A stretch of 6,394 nucleotides of DNA from the NCBI GenBank assembly GCA_947494865.1, contig CANMAT010000229.1, forward strand, positions 1-6,394, written 5' to 3'. The DNA comes from Deltaproteobacteria bacterium. Its GTDB lineage: Bacteria; Myxococcota_A; Polyangia; Polyangiales; Ga0077539. The position numbers and the translations under genes were made by a program. Position 1 is the stretch's first letter; every line of letters starts with the position of its first letter. Of the stretch, positions 1-5,769 are shown in pieces. Below the pieces are notes generated by a model, which saw only the letters and a program-made list of their open reading frames with translations, made no database searches and was not told the origin of the DNA.

Positions 1-160
1 CCGGCGCGTACGTGATCGGGCCCATCTCGTCGAGCATGAGGAACGGATCGGCCTGCGCGATCCCCTGTGAAGGAAAGGGCCTGCGCACGATGAAGCCCGC
101 GCCCTCGCGCTGCCGATGCGCCGTGCTCACCTGCTCGACCTCACGCTGCTGTGTGCTCAT
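1..160 (-). CDS. Pirin-family protein, N-terminal fragment (runs off left edge)
   Basis: Only the first 53 codons lie in the window, read leftward from an ATG at 160-158. The translation contains GAGFIVRRPFP at about residues 20-30, then DPFLMLDEMGP at about residues 40-50 and TYAP at the very edge. This is the characteristic opening of bacterial pirins: a basic 'RRPFP' strand followed by 'DPFLxLDEMGP'. Pirins are bicupin proteins, and some have quercetinase or redox-related roles. The metal-binding His/Glu motif of the family lies further downstream and is outside the window, so catalytic competence cannot be judged. The start is the only ATG before the conserved block; a GTG at codon 11 is possible but less likely. 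No convincing Shine-Dalgarno site is seen upstream. The gene diverges from the OsmC-family gene, leaving 141 bp for both promoters. Confidence 0.85.
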   Translation of the reverse strand, partial: MSTQQREVEQVSTAHRQREGAGFIVRRPFPSQGIAQADPFLMLDEMGPITYAP

Positions 161-301
161 GGCACGCAGGAATCGTCACCCCGAGGGCCGCGCGGCAGAT
201 GGCGTTCGCGCGACGCTCCAGGTGCCCCCGCGCGCCGCGCGGGAGAACCCAATGCGCCCCCTCGCTGGCTCTGAGCCCACGCAAGGAGCGCAGCGAGAGC
301 C
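161..301. promoter_or_regulatory. Divergent intergenic region between the pirin-like and OsmC-family genes
   Basis: This 141-bp gap between two outward-facing genes must hold the promoter of the leftward pirin-like gene and probably that of the rightward OsmC-family gene. I see no clear sigma-70 boxes in the GC-rich sequence. An AAGGAG at 283-288 is the best Shine-Dalgarno candidate for the OsmC-family gene, but its 13-nt spacing to the ATG is longer than optimal. GGCTCT at 267-272 can pair with AGAGCC at 296-301, which would place that AAGGAG in a loop. Because both neighbours belong to stress-associated families, shared control is possible, but this is inference. Confidence 0.4.
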
Positions 302-715
302 ATGGACATCGAAGTCACGTTTCCGGGCGGTAAGCGGGTCGACGCGAGGGTGGGCGAGTTTGTGGTGCACACCGACCAGCCCGTTGAGCTCGGCGGCGCG
401 GGGAGCGCGATCGCGCCCTTCGAACTGTTTCTGGCCTCGCTCGCCTCGTGCGCGGGCATCTATGCGCTCGGGTTCTGCCAGGCGCGCAAGCTGCCCACCG
501 AGGGGCTCAAGCTCACGCAACACTACGAGCTCAACGCAGACACGAAGCTCCCCGCGAAGGTGTCGATCACCCTGCAGCTCCCCGACGGGTTTCCCGAGAT
601 GTACCGCGGGGCGATCGTGCGGGCCGTGGAGGGATGCAAGGTGAAGAAGACGGTCGTGTCGCAGCCGGTCTTCGAGGTGGCCGCGCTGCCGCCGAGAGAC
701 GCGCCGGCGGTGTGA
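302..715 (+). CDS. OsmC-family protein (organic peroxide / osmotic-stress related)
   Basis: This 137-residue protein has the OsmC/Ohr/YhfA-family layout: a short N-terminal beta region, a conserved helix ELFLASLASCAG at about residues 41-52, and a C-terminal GCKVKKTV segment at about 111-118. The family's two redox cysteines, the peroxidatic one in the 'LASxxSC' helix and the resolving one in the later 'C-x-V' strand, correspond to Cys50 and Cys112. A third cysteine, Cys59, is also present. Family members reduce organic hydroperoxides in the cytoplasm, but YhfA-like branches have less certain roles. The length of about 137 residues matches the family, so the gene looks complete. The ATG at 302 is chosen because the predicted first strand MDIEVTFPGG begins there. 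It diverges from the pirin-like gene and ends 46 bp before ybeY in the same direction, so the two may be co-transcribed. The exact subfamily (OsmC versus YhfA-like) is not resolved here. Confidence 0.85.
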   Translation: MDIEVTFPGGKRVDARVGEFVVHTDQPVELGGAGSAIAPFELFLASLASCAGIYALGFCQARKLPTEGLKLTQHYELNADTKLPAKVSITLQLPDGFPEMYRGAIVRAVEGCKVKKTVVSQPVFEVAALPPRDAPAV

Positions 716-730
716 GCGGCGTTGCCGCGG

Positions 731-750
731 CGGTGCCATTCGTGGCAGCG
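731..750 (+). promoter_or_regulatory. Small hairpin with TTCG loop before the ybeY start
   Basis: TGCCA (734-738) and TGGCA (743-747) are perfectly complementary around a TTCG loop, and two further pairs (731/750 and 732/749) form after one mismatch. The element ends 11 nt before the ybeY ATG, where the Shine-Dalgarno site would be expected, and no good Shine-Dalgarno sequence is visible there. It could modulate ybeY translation or be an mRNA stability element. The loop is closed by A-T rather than the extra-stable C-G pair, and there is no T-tract, so it is not a typical terminator. Confidence 0.3.
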
Positions 751-761
751 TCGGCGCCCTC

Positions 762-1301
762 ATGAACGTAAGCGTGATGCGAGAGAACACCCGCTCGCGG
801 GTGGTGACCACGGCGGAGATTCAGCGCGCCGCCGAGGCGATGCTGCGCACGCTCAAGCTCCCGAAGGCCGAGCTCTCGGTGGTGCTCTGCGACGACGCCA
901 CCATTCATGCGCTCAACCGCGACTACCGCAAGAAGAACAAGCCCACCGACGTGCTCGCCTTCGCGCTGCGCGAGGGTGAGGGCGGCCACCTCGCGGGCGA
1001 CATGCTCGGCGACGTGATCATCTCGCTCGACACGGCCACGCGGCAGGCGCGCGAGCGGGGCATCGTTACGCGCGACGAGGTGCGCATGCTGCTCGCGCAC
1101 GGGCTCCTGCACCTGCTCGGGTGGGATCACCGCGACGACGCCGAAGACGCGCGCATGCGCGCCGAGACCGACCGCCTGCTCGCCGCCCTCGCCCGCAGCG
1201 AGGCGCGCGCGAAGGCCGCCGTCGCGAAGTCGCACACGAAGCCCGCACCGAAGAAGAAGCCCGCGGCGAAGAAGGCGCGGGCGAAGCGCGCCACGGCTTG
1301 A
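762..1301 (+). CDS. ybeY: Endoribonuclease YbeY (16S rRNA maturation factor)
   Basis: This 179-residue protein carries the full YbeY signature. The zinc-binding motif HGLLHLLGWDH spans about residues 113-123, with ligands His113, His117 and His123. The upstream family block LNRDYRKKNKPTDVLAF is at 51-67 and GDVIIS at 83-88. YbeY is a metal-dependent single-strand endoribonuclease acting in 16S rRNA 3' end maturation and late 30S quality control in the cytoplasm. The ATG at 762 is preferred over the ATG at 777 because it preserves the short first beta strand (MNVSV) usual in the family. The conserved domain ends near residue 142. The remaining 35 or so residues are an added Lys/Ala/Pro-rich basic tail, making the protein longer than the roughly 155 residues of the E. 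coli form. The phoH and era neighbours often found beside ybeY are absent from the window. A short hairpin with a T-run follows the stop codon. Confidence 0.95.
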   Translation: MNVSVMRENTRSRVVTTAEIQRAAEAMLRTLKLPKAELSVVLCDDATIHALNRDYRKKNKPTDVLAFALREGEGGHLAGDMLGDVIISLDTATRQARERGIVTRDEVRMLLAHGLLHLLGWDHRDDAEDARMRAETDRLLAALARSEARAKAAVAKSHTKPAPKKKPAAKKARAKRATA

Positions 1302-1308
1302 CAAGGTG

Positions 1309-1327
1309 GCTCCGCGCGGGGAGCTTT
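1309..1327 (+). terminator. Short candidate terminator after ybeY
   Basis: GCTCC (1309-1313) pairs with GGAGC (1320-1324) around a 6-nt GC-rich loop and is followed directly by TTT, starting 8 nt after the ybeY stop codon. The stem is only 5 bp and the T-run 3 nt, so termination would be weak or partial. It is consistent with the next gene having its own promoter in the 75-bp gap. Confidence 0.35.
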
Positions 1328-1376
1328 GCGCCCGCCGCTCCGTAGACCCCGCAGAGGGAGATTGGGAATCGCCACC

Positions 1377-1904
1377 ATGATGGATCAGCTTCTCAGCGTG
1401 TTCGGACAGTCCCCCCAGGGGCAGCAGGCCTACAACCAGCTCCAGGCGCAGGGGTACACCGCCGGCCAGTCGGCGGGCATTCTCACCACGGCGTTTCCCG
1501 CGGCCGTCGCCGCGATGCAGAACGCGCTGCAGGGCAACGGCCAGGGCGGCAAGGGGCTGCTCGACATCACGCAGAGCAACTACGCCTCGAACTTTCTCAC
1601 CGCCGCCGTCTCGGGGCTCATCCGCGGCGAGGGCTTCAAGGGCGCGGCCATCGACGGCCTGCAGGGCGTCGTCGGCGGCCACGTGGCGCAGGTCATCGCC
1701 TCGCGCTGCGGCCTCCCCGAGCGCGTCGCGGGCGTGGTGGGCGCGATCATCACCCCCCTCATGATCGACTTTCTCTACGGCAAATTCCAAGAGATGCAGG
1801 CCTCCGGGGGCTTCAGCGCCCTCCTCGGCGGCGGCAACGCCGCGCAGCCCGCGCAGCCCGCCCCCCTCGGCTTCGGCTCGAGCTTCGCCGCCCCCCGGCG
1901 TTAG
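1377..1904 (+). CDS. Small Gly/Ala/Gln-rich hypothetical protein, DUF937-like
   Basis: This predicted 175-residue protein contains no catalytic motif I recognise. It consists of short Ala/Leu-rich amphipathic helices separated by Gly/Gln linkers. Residues 26-54 (GYTAGQSAGI, then a helix with FPAAVAAMQNAL) and 94-137 (a helix with GGHVAQVIASRCGLP, then VVGAIITPLMIDFLYGKFQ) resemble the repeating helical pattern of DUF937/YidB-like proteins, in which 'G-hydrophobic-x3-P' helices precede a hydrophobic 'P-h-h-h-x-F-L' helix. That likeness is my inference from pattern only. The tail from about residue 142 is Gly/Ala/Pro-rich and probably disordered. There is no signal peptide, and the helix around 118-135 is hydrophobic but short for a membrane span. 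The start is placed at the ATG at 1377 (a second ATG follows at 1380), with GGGA at 1364-1367 as a plausible Shine-Dalgarno site; AGAGGGAG at 1353-1360 is stronger but 16 nt away. An earlier in-frame TTG at 1326 lies in the putative ybeY terminator and is rejected. The gene converges on argG. Confidence 0.78.
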   Translation: MMDQLLSVFGQSPQGQQAYNQLQAQGYTAGQSAGILTTAFPAAVAAMQNALQGNGQGGKGLLDITQSNYASNFLTAAVSGLIRGEGFKGAAIDGLQGVVGGHVAQVIASRCGLPERVAGVVGAIITPLMIDFLYGKFQEMQASGGFSALLGGGNAAQPAQPAPLGFGSSFAAPRR

Positions 1905-1932
1905 TCAGTTTCACGCACAGCAACGCGCGACG

Positions 1933-1968
1933 AAGGAATCCGGCGTCTTCACCGACGCCGGTACCCTT
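1933..1968. repeat. Hairpin repeat copy 1 in convergent intergenic region
   Basis: CCGGCGTC (1940-1947) is perfectly inverted as GACGCCGG (1954-1961) around the loop TTCACC. After a three-position internal mismatch, AAGG (1933-1936) pairs with CCTT (1965-1968). The first 30 bases (1933-1962) match copy 2 (1971-2000) at 29 of 30 positions. It sits 28 bp past the stop codon of the DUF937-like gene. There is no T-run on the plus strand, so on its own this copy is a weaker terminator than copy 2. Confidence 0.8.
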
Positions 1969-1970
1969 AG

Positions 1971-2007
1971 AAGGAATCCGGCGTCTTCACAGACGCCGGT
2001 TCCTTTT
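1971..2007. terminator. Hairpin repeat copy 2, probable bidirectional terminator between convergent genes
   Basis: AAGGAA (1971-1976) and CCGGCGTC (1978-1985) pair with GACGCCGG (1992-1999) and TTCCTT (2000-2005). This gives a 14-bp stem broken only by the bulged T at 1977, with the 6-nt loop TTCACA. On the plus strand the 3' arm runs into TTTT (2004-2007). On the minus strand the arm ends in TTCCTTCT, a pyrimidine-rich tail. The element lies 10 bp after the argG stop codon and 66 bp after the stop of the opposing gene. The placement and strength fit a shared intrinsic terminator for both convergent transcripts. Confidence 0.75.
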
Positions 2008-2017
2008 GAGGCGGTCT

Positions 2018-3355
2018 CTACTCGCCCGAGCCGAGCGCGCGCAGGTCGGCGGCGGCGCCGTCGGGCAGCGCCGCGTGCACGCTCGCGTAGTGGAGCAGCA
2101 GCGCGCGGTTGTCGGCCACCGCGAGGTTCTGAATCTCCAGCGCCCCGATGCGATCTTCGGGCGAGAAGGCGCTCGCGGTCTTCTCCATGGAGAGCTTCTC
2201 GGGGTCGTACGCGGCGTGGTCGGCCACCGTGCGCAGGATGCTGTAGTCGTCGCCGCGGCGCAGCTCGACGGTGACCTCGCCCGTCACCGCGGGGGCGATC
2301 CAGCGCGTGAGCGAGTCTTTCAAGAGCATCGCCTCGGGGTCGAACCACTTGCCCTCGTAGAGCAGCCGACCGAGCTTGCGGCCGAGCGTCACGTAGAGGT
2401 CGGTGGTGTTCTCGTTGTGCGTGGCCGACAAGATGCGCTCGTAGGCGATGTGCAGCAGCGCCATGCCCGGGGCCTCGTAGATGCCGCGGCTCTTGGCGTC
2501 GATCACGCGGTTCTCGATCTGGTCGCTCATGCCGAGGCCGTGGCGGCCGCCGATGGCGTTGGCCTCGACGAAGAGCGCGAAGGGCGACGCGAAGGTCTGC
2601 CCGTTGAGGGCCACGGGCCAGCCGCCCTCGAAGCGCACGGTGACCTCTTCGGCGTCGACGCGCACCTCGGGCTTCCAGTGCGACACGCCCATGATGGGGT
2701 TGACGATGTGCATCCCCTTGTCGAGGTGCTCGAGGTCCTTGGCTTCGTGGGTGGCGCCGAGCACGTTGGCGTCGGTGCTGTAGGCCTTCTCGGAGCTCAT
2801 GGTGTAGGGGAGGCCCACGGTCTCGAGGTAGGCGCTCATCTCGCGGCGGCCGCCGAGCTCGGACACGAAGCGCGCGTCGAGCCACGGCTTGTAGATCTTG
2901 AGGTCGGGGTCGACGAGGATGCCGTAGCGGTAGAAGCGCTGAATGTCGTTGCCCTTGTGCGTCGAGCCGTCGCCGAACACGTGCACGTCGTCGTCGCGCA
3001 TGGCGCGCACGATGGCCGTGGCCGTGACAGCGCGGCCGAGGGGCGTGGTGTTGAAGTACTTCTTGCCGCCCACCGAGAGGTGGAACGCGCCGCACTGAAT
3101 CGCGATGAGCCCCTCGCGCACCATGGCCTCGCGGCAGTCGATGATGCGCGCGAGCTTCGCGCCGTGCGTGAGCGCGATGGGGGGGATGTCGTTGGGGTTC
3201 TTCTCGTCGGGCTGCGCGAGGTCGGCGGTGTAGGCGTACACCTCGAGGCCGTTGCGAGAGAGCCACGCGACGGCCGTGCGGGTGTCGAGGCCGCCGGAGA
3301 ACGCGATGGCGAGGCGGGTGCCCGCGGGGGGGAGAGACCGATAGATCCTGCTCAT
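2018..3355 (-). CDS. argG: Argininosuccinate synthase (E. coli-type class)
   Basis: This 445-residue enzyme ligates citrulline and aspartate using ATP to give argininosuccinate, AMP and pyrophosphate, the penultimate step of arginine synthesis in the cytoplasm. The N-terminal PP-loop is AFSGGLDTR (about residues 18-26). It is followed by IQCGAFH (86-92), YFNTTPLGRAVT (100-111), FGDGSTHKGNDIQRFYRYG (127-145), YKPWLD (155-160), EKAYSTDAN (189-197), GATHEAKDLE (200-209), GGRHGLGMSDQIENR (269-283) and KSRGIYEAPGMALLHIAYER (288-307). These blocks and the length closely match the roughly 447-residue E. coli-type class rather than the shorter roughly 400-residue class. One departure is Arg26 where the PP-loop usually has Ser (SGGLDTS). 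The ATG at 3355 gives the conventional N-terminus. The gene lies 44 bp after the FHA-protein gene in the same direction and could be co-transcribed with it. No other arginine gene is in the window. Confidence 0.97.
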   Translation of the reverse strand: MSRIYRSLPPAGTRLAIAFSGGLDTRTAVAWLSRNGLEVYAYTADLAQPDEKNPNDIPPIALTHGAKLARIIDCREAMVREGLIAIQCGAFHLSVGGKKYFNTTPLGRAVTATAIVRAMRDDDVHVFGDGSTHKGNDIQRFYRYGILVDPDLKIYKPWLDARFVSELGGRREMSAYLETVGLPYTMSSEKAYSTDANVLGATHEAKDLEHLDKGMHIVNPIMGVSHWKPEVRVDAEEVTVRFEGGWPVALNGQTFASPFALFVEANAIGGRHGLGMSDQIENRVIDAKSRGIYEAPGMALLHIAYERILSATHNENTTDLYVTLGRKLGRLLYEGKWFDPEAMLLKDSLTRWIAPAVTGEVTVELRRGDDYSILRTVADHAAYDPEKLSMEKTASAFSPEDRIGALEIQNLAVADNRALLLHYASVHAALPDGAAADLRALGSGE

Positions 3356-3393
3356 GGTGGCGGCTCTGATATCACCCGCCGCCCGAACGCGAA

Positions 3394-3410
3394 ACGGGCT
3401 TACAGCCCGT
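3394..3410 (-). terminator. Inverted repeat overlapping the FHA-gene stop codon
   Basis: ACGGGCT (3394-3400) is perfectly inverted as AGCCCGT (3404-3410) with a 3-nt loop. The TAA stop of the FHA-protein gene (3402-3400) lies partly in the loop. Read on the minus strand, the stem is followed by only two unpaired T residues and then GC-rich sequence. It might act as a weak terminator or mRNA 3' stabiliser between the FHA gene and argG, or it may be a chance structure in GC-rich DNA. Confidence 0.3.
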
Positions 3411-4794
3411 GCACCCACGCGAGCGCGTCGGCGAGCACGTCGGGCGGGCTCATGCCCATGGTGGCCGTGGGCTTGCGGGCCACGCCGCGGCCGACGGGCG
3501 TCCACCACGAGCGCTGGCCGTGGAGCGCGCGCACCTCGAGCACGACCCCGTCGGGCCAGTGCTTGTGTCGCACGCACTGCTGCACCGAGCCCACGAGCGC
3601 GCGCACGCCCAGGAGCGAGGCGGCGATGCGCTGGCGCATGGCGTCGGCGTCGGCGTCGCGGGGGCCCGACCACGGGCACTCGAGGGCGAGGCGCAGGGGG
3701 CCGCGGCCGAGGCAGTACTGAATGGTGGTGACGCCGCCGGTGGTGGGGCCGTGGCACACGACGAGGTAGTCGCGCGCGCCCATCGAGACGCCGAGGTCGC
3801 CGTGGAGCGGGCGCGCGGGGATGGACTCGGTGGCGAAGAACCACGGCCCCAGCGTCTGGAGCCTGGGGCCCAGCGACGGGGGCACGTGGGGCAGCGCGAG
3901 GCCCTCGCGTTCGAACGCCGCCACGAGCTCGTGGAGGTGCTGCGCGTTCACGTTGGCGAGCTCGCGGAAGCGCATCGAGACGCGGCCCAGCTCGATCCTG
4001 GCGTTGTGCGAGAGCGGTACGGGGGCGCGCACGGGGAGCCCGTCGACGCGCGTGCCGTTGATCGACCCGCGGTCGTGGAGCACGTACCGATCGCCGCTCC
4101 ACTCGATGACGGCGTGGTGCTTCGACGCCATGGTGTCGGTGAGCAGAATGGTGTTGTCGCGGGCGCGCCCGAGGGTCTCGTGGGGGCCGAGCTTGCGGCG
4201 CACGCGCTCGGCGCCGTCGGTGTACTCGATCTCCGCGGGGCGCGGCGCCGTGAGCCGCACCGACGACGCGCGCATCAGCGACGACGGGGCCCCGAGGCGC
4301 AGGGCCTGGTGCACCGGGTCGAACACGGGCAGCGAGAGGACCTCTCCGGCCCGCGGGGCCTCGAAGGGCGCGCCCTCGGCCGAGGGGACGCTGAACAGCG
4401 CGAGCAGCCCCTGCGGCGCGTGGAGCGGGTCGACGATCAGCACGCCGACGTGGTCGGTGCGCCCGTCGCCCTCGCCCGACACCGCCGCCGCGACGGTGCG
4501 CGGCGCGTCGGCCACGAAGGCCTCGCCGACGGCGCCTACCGCGACGGGGCTCGCGGGCGGGAGGCGGCTGCGCACGCTTCGCAAGAAGTCGTCGACGGTG
4601 CGGGCGCCGCAGGGCGTGACCTCGACGCGCGCGCCGTCGGGGCCCGACAGCGCGAGGTAGCACCCGTGCTTGAGCCGCGCGGCGACGCTGAACCCGCTCC
4701 CCACGAGCGAGAAGGCCGCAGGCGCGAGCCCCGCGGCCGCGCACTCGGTCGCGGTCACATAGGGCTCTGCCAACATTCTCGGGGCCGGCTGCAT
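3400..4794 (-). CDS. FHA-domain protein with uncharacterised N- and C-terminal regions
   Basis: This 464-residue protein is probably cytoplasmic, with no signal peptide and no membrane span. A forkhead-associated domain occupies about residues 188-277. Its hallmark phosphothreonine-binding residues are all visible: LGR with Arg210, DNTILL at 213-218, SKHH with Ser224 and His227, and DRGSINGTRV at 241-250 with Asn246. It should therefore bind phosphothreonine peptides, linking it to Ser/Thr-kinase signalling; no kinase is encoded in the window. Residues 20-170 form an alpha/beta-looking region with hydrophobic strands (HVGVLIVDP at 115-123). Residues 282-464 form a second region with ARDYLVVCHGP (340-350), TTIQYCLGRG and two nearby Trp residues (430-431); I recognise neither. 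The start may be the ATG at 4794 or the in-frame ATG at 4776 (Met7), and neither has a clear Shine-Dalgarno site. The protein could be a signalling adaptor or a secretion-system accessory protein, but nothing here decides this. argG begins 44 bp beyond its stop. Confidence 0.9.
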   Translation of the reverse strand: MQPAPRMLAEPYVTATECAAAGLAPAAFSLVGSGFSVAARLKHGCYLALSGPDGARVEVTPCGARTVDDFLRSVRSRLPPASPVAVGAVGEAFVADAPRTVAAAVSGEGDGRTDHVGVLIVDPLHAPQGLLALFSVPSAEGAPFEAPRAGEVLSLPVFDPVHQALRLGAPSSLMRASSVRLTAPRPAEIEYTDGAERVRRKLGPHETLGRARDNTILLTDTMASKHHAVIEWSGDRYVLHDRGSINGTRVDGLPVRAPVPLSHNARIELGRVSMRFRELANVNAQHLHELVAAFEREGLALPHVPPSLGPRLQTLGPWFFATESIPARPLHGDLGVSMGARDYLVVCHGPTTGGVTTIQYCLGRGPLRLALECPWSGPRDADADAMRQRIAASLLGVRALVGSVQQCVRHKHWPDGVVLEVRALHGQRSWWTPVGRGVARKPTATMGMSPPDVLADALAWVHGL

Positions 4795-4941
4795 GGGTGC
4801 GCGCGCTCGGAAGAGATCCTGCCGCAGAACGCCCCCCGAGCACGAATCAAATGCGCGAGAGGCGCCCGCTGCCCGGCCGTTTACGCCGCGGCGGGCGTCA
4901 GCCCTTGTCGCGCGTGCGCGTCGTCGCGGAGTCGGGCGCGC
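4795..4941. other. Intergenic region between the PNPOx-like and FHA genes
   Basis: This 147-bp gap lies between two leftward genes and would carry the FHA gene's own promoter if it has one. ACGCC (4883-4887) and GGCGT (4894-4898) can form a 5-bp hairpin 44 nt after the PNPOx-like stop codon, but no T-run follows on the minus strand, so I do not call a terminator. No promoter boxes are evident. Confidence 0.4.
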
Positions 4942-5667
4942 TCAGGCGCCGCTGAAGTCGACGCGCGTATGTTGCTCGCGGTCGTGGTCGGGGGTCGAGC
5001 CCGTGAGGAGGGCGCGCGCGGCGTCGAAGAGAAACTTGAGACCGCGGGTGCCCGAGACGTCCCAGAGCTCTGCCTCGTCGGGGTGAAACACCATGAGGCA
5101 CAGGTCCGGCGAGTCGACGCCCTGGGGGAAGTAGACCTTGAACGCGGGCCTCCACGCCGCCTCGAGGCGCGCGCGGTCGCGCACGATCTCGGTGCGACCG
5201 CGGAGCGAGAGGTAGGCCGTGCGCGACTGCGCGATCACGTTGCCCTGCGGCGTCTGCTCGGCCTCGCCCACCTTCGGCGTCGCCGCGCTGGTCACGAAGG
5301 TGAGCGTGCAGTCGACCGCGAGTCTGGCCACGGCCATGGGCCGCGCGCGCATCGTCGTGCCCGCGCCGGCGTTGTCGATCGTGACGAGCATCACCGTCGA
5401 GAAGCCCTTGAGCATCTTGTAGACGTGCGCGCGGTCGGCGACGAGCGCGCGGCGCTTCGGCGGCGCGCGGCGCGTGGCGGCGACGGCGCTCGCCCGCGGC
5501 GCCGCGGTGGTCCGAGCGGGCGCGGCCTTGCGCTTGCCCTTCGCGCTCGAGGCGGGCGAGCCGGCCTTGGCCGCGGCGGCGCCCTTCGCGCTCGGAGGGG
5601 CCTTGGCGCGCGCGGCGACGGTCTTGTTGCGTGAGGTCTTCGCAGTGCGAGAGTTCGTTCGCTTCAT
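4942..5667 (-). CDS. PNPOx-like FMN-binding protein (general stress protein 26 family) with basic N-terminal tail
   Basis: This 241-residue protein splits into two parts. Residues 1-72 are strongly basic and low in complexity, rich in Lys, Ala, Arg, Pro and Ser, resembling histone-H1-like or AlgP-like tails. Residues about 75-220 form a split-barrel PNPOx-like domain of the general stress protein 26 type: MLVTIDNAG (93-101), MRARPMAVA (106-114), LTFVTSAATPKVGE (122-135), NVIAQSRTAYLSLRGRTEIV (143-162), a DR-x-W segment leading to FPQGVDSPDLCLMVFHP (180-196), and the family's acidic-aromatic EAELWD (198-203). Such proteins bind FMN or related flavins and are often stress-induced, but their reaction is usually unknown. 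The whole basic extension lies in the same frame with no better internal Met start before the domain (Met85 lies within it), so the tail looks genuine. The gene diverges from the YtxH-like gene and lies 147 bp upstream of the FHA gene. Confidence 0.88.
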   Translation of the reverse strand: MKRTNSRTAKTSRNKTVAARAKAPPSAKGAAAAKAGSPASSAKGKRKAAPARTTAAPRASAVAATRRAPPKRRALVADRAHVYKMLKGFSTVMLVTIDNAGAGTTMRARPMAVARLAVDCTLTFVTSAATPKVGEAEQTPQGNVIAQSRTAYLSLRGRTEIVRDRARLEAAWRPAFKVYFPQGVDSPDLCLMVFHPDEAELWDVSGTRGLKFLFDAARALLTGSTPDHDREQHTRVDFSGA

Positions 5668-5769
5668 GATCCGCGGCGCAATTCACGTTGCGTGCCCGCC
5701 GCGCTTTCGCCGCGAGTTTTCTCTTTCCCAATGACGCTCCGCGCGAGGTGCCGCGCGCCGCGCATCGTC

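Noticed and set aside
12..644. A 210-codon plus-strand frame overlapping the pirin-like fragment and the OsmC-family gene.
   Set aside because: It runs antisense through the pirin signature and out of frame through OsmC; its composition is Arg/Ser-rich.
1326..1376. Earlier TTG start for the DUF937-like gene.
   Set aside because: It would add 17 Arg/Pro-rich residues and lies in the candidate ybeY terminator; the ATG at 1377 has a plausible Shine-Dalgarno site.
1371..1379. GCCACCATG at the DUF937-like start and again at the argG start, resembling a Kozak context.
   Set aside because: Bacterial translation does not use it; the coincidence fits the base composition and has no evident meaning.
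567..1790. A 407-codon minus-strand open frame opposite the OsmC-family, ybeY and DUF937-like genes.
   Set aside because: It spans three real genes and their gaps and has low-complexity Arg/Ala/Gly/His composition.
1933..2000. The two 30-bp repeats considered as a minimal CRISPR array.
   Set aside because: There are only two units with an 8-nt gap, strong self-complementarity, terminator-like placement and no cas genes.
3356..4843. Long in-frame upstream extension of argG, giving an open frame of more than 900 codons on the minus strand (2018-4843).
   Set aside because: The extension is Arg/Ala/Pro-rich and overlaps the clearly real FHA gene in another frame. The ArgG N-terminus is standard at 3355.
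2006..5634. Long plus-strand open frames opposite argG, the FHA gene and the PNPOx-like gene (for example 2006-3721 and 3409-5634).
   Set aside because: They are mirror frames caused by high GC at third codon positions; their translations are Arg/Ala/Gly/His-rich with no domain pattern.
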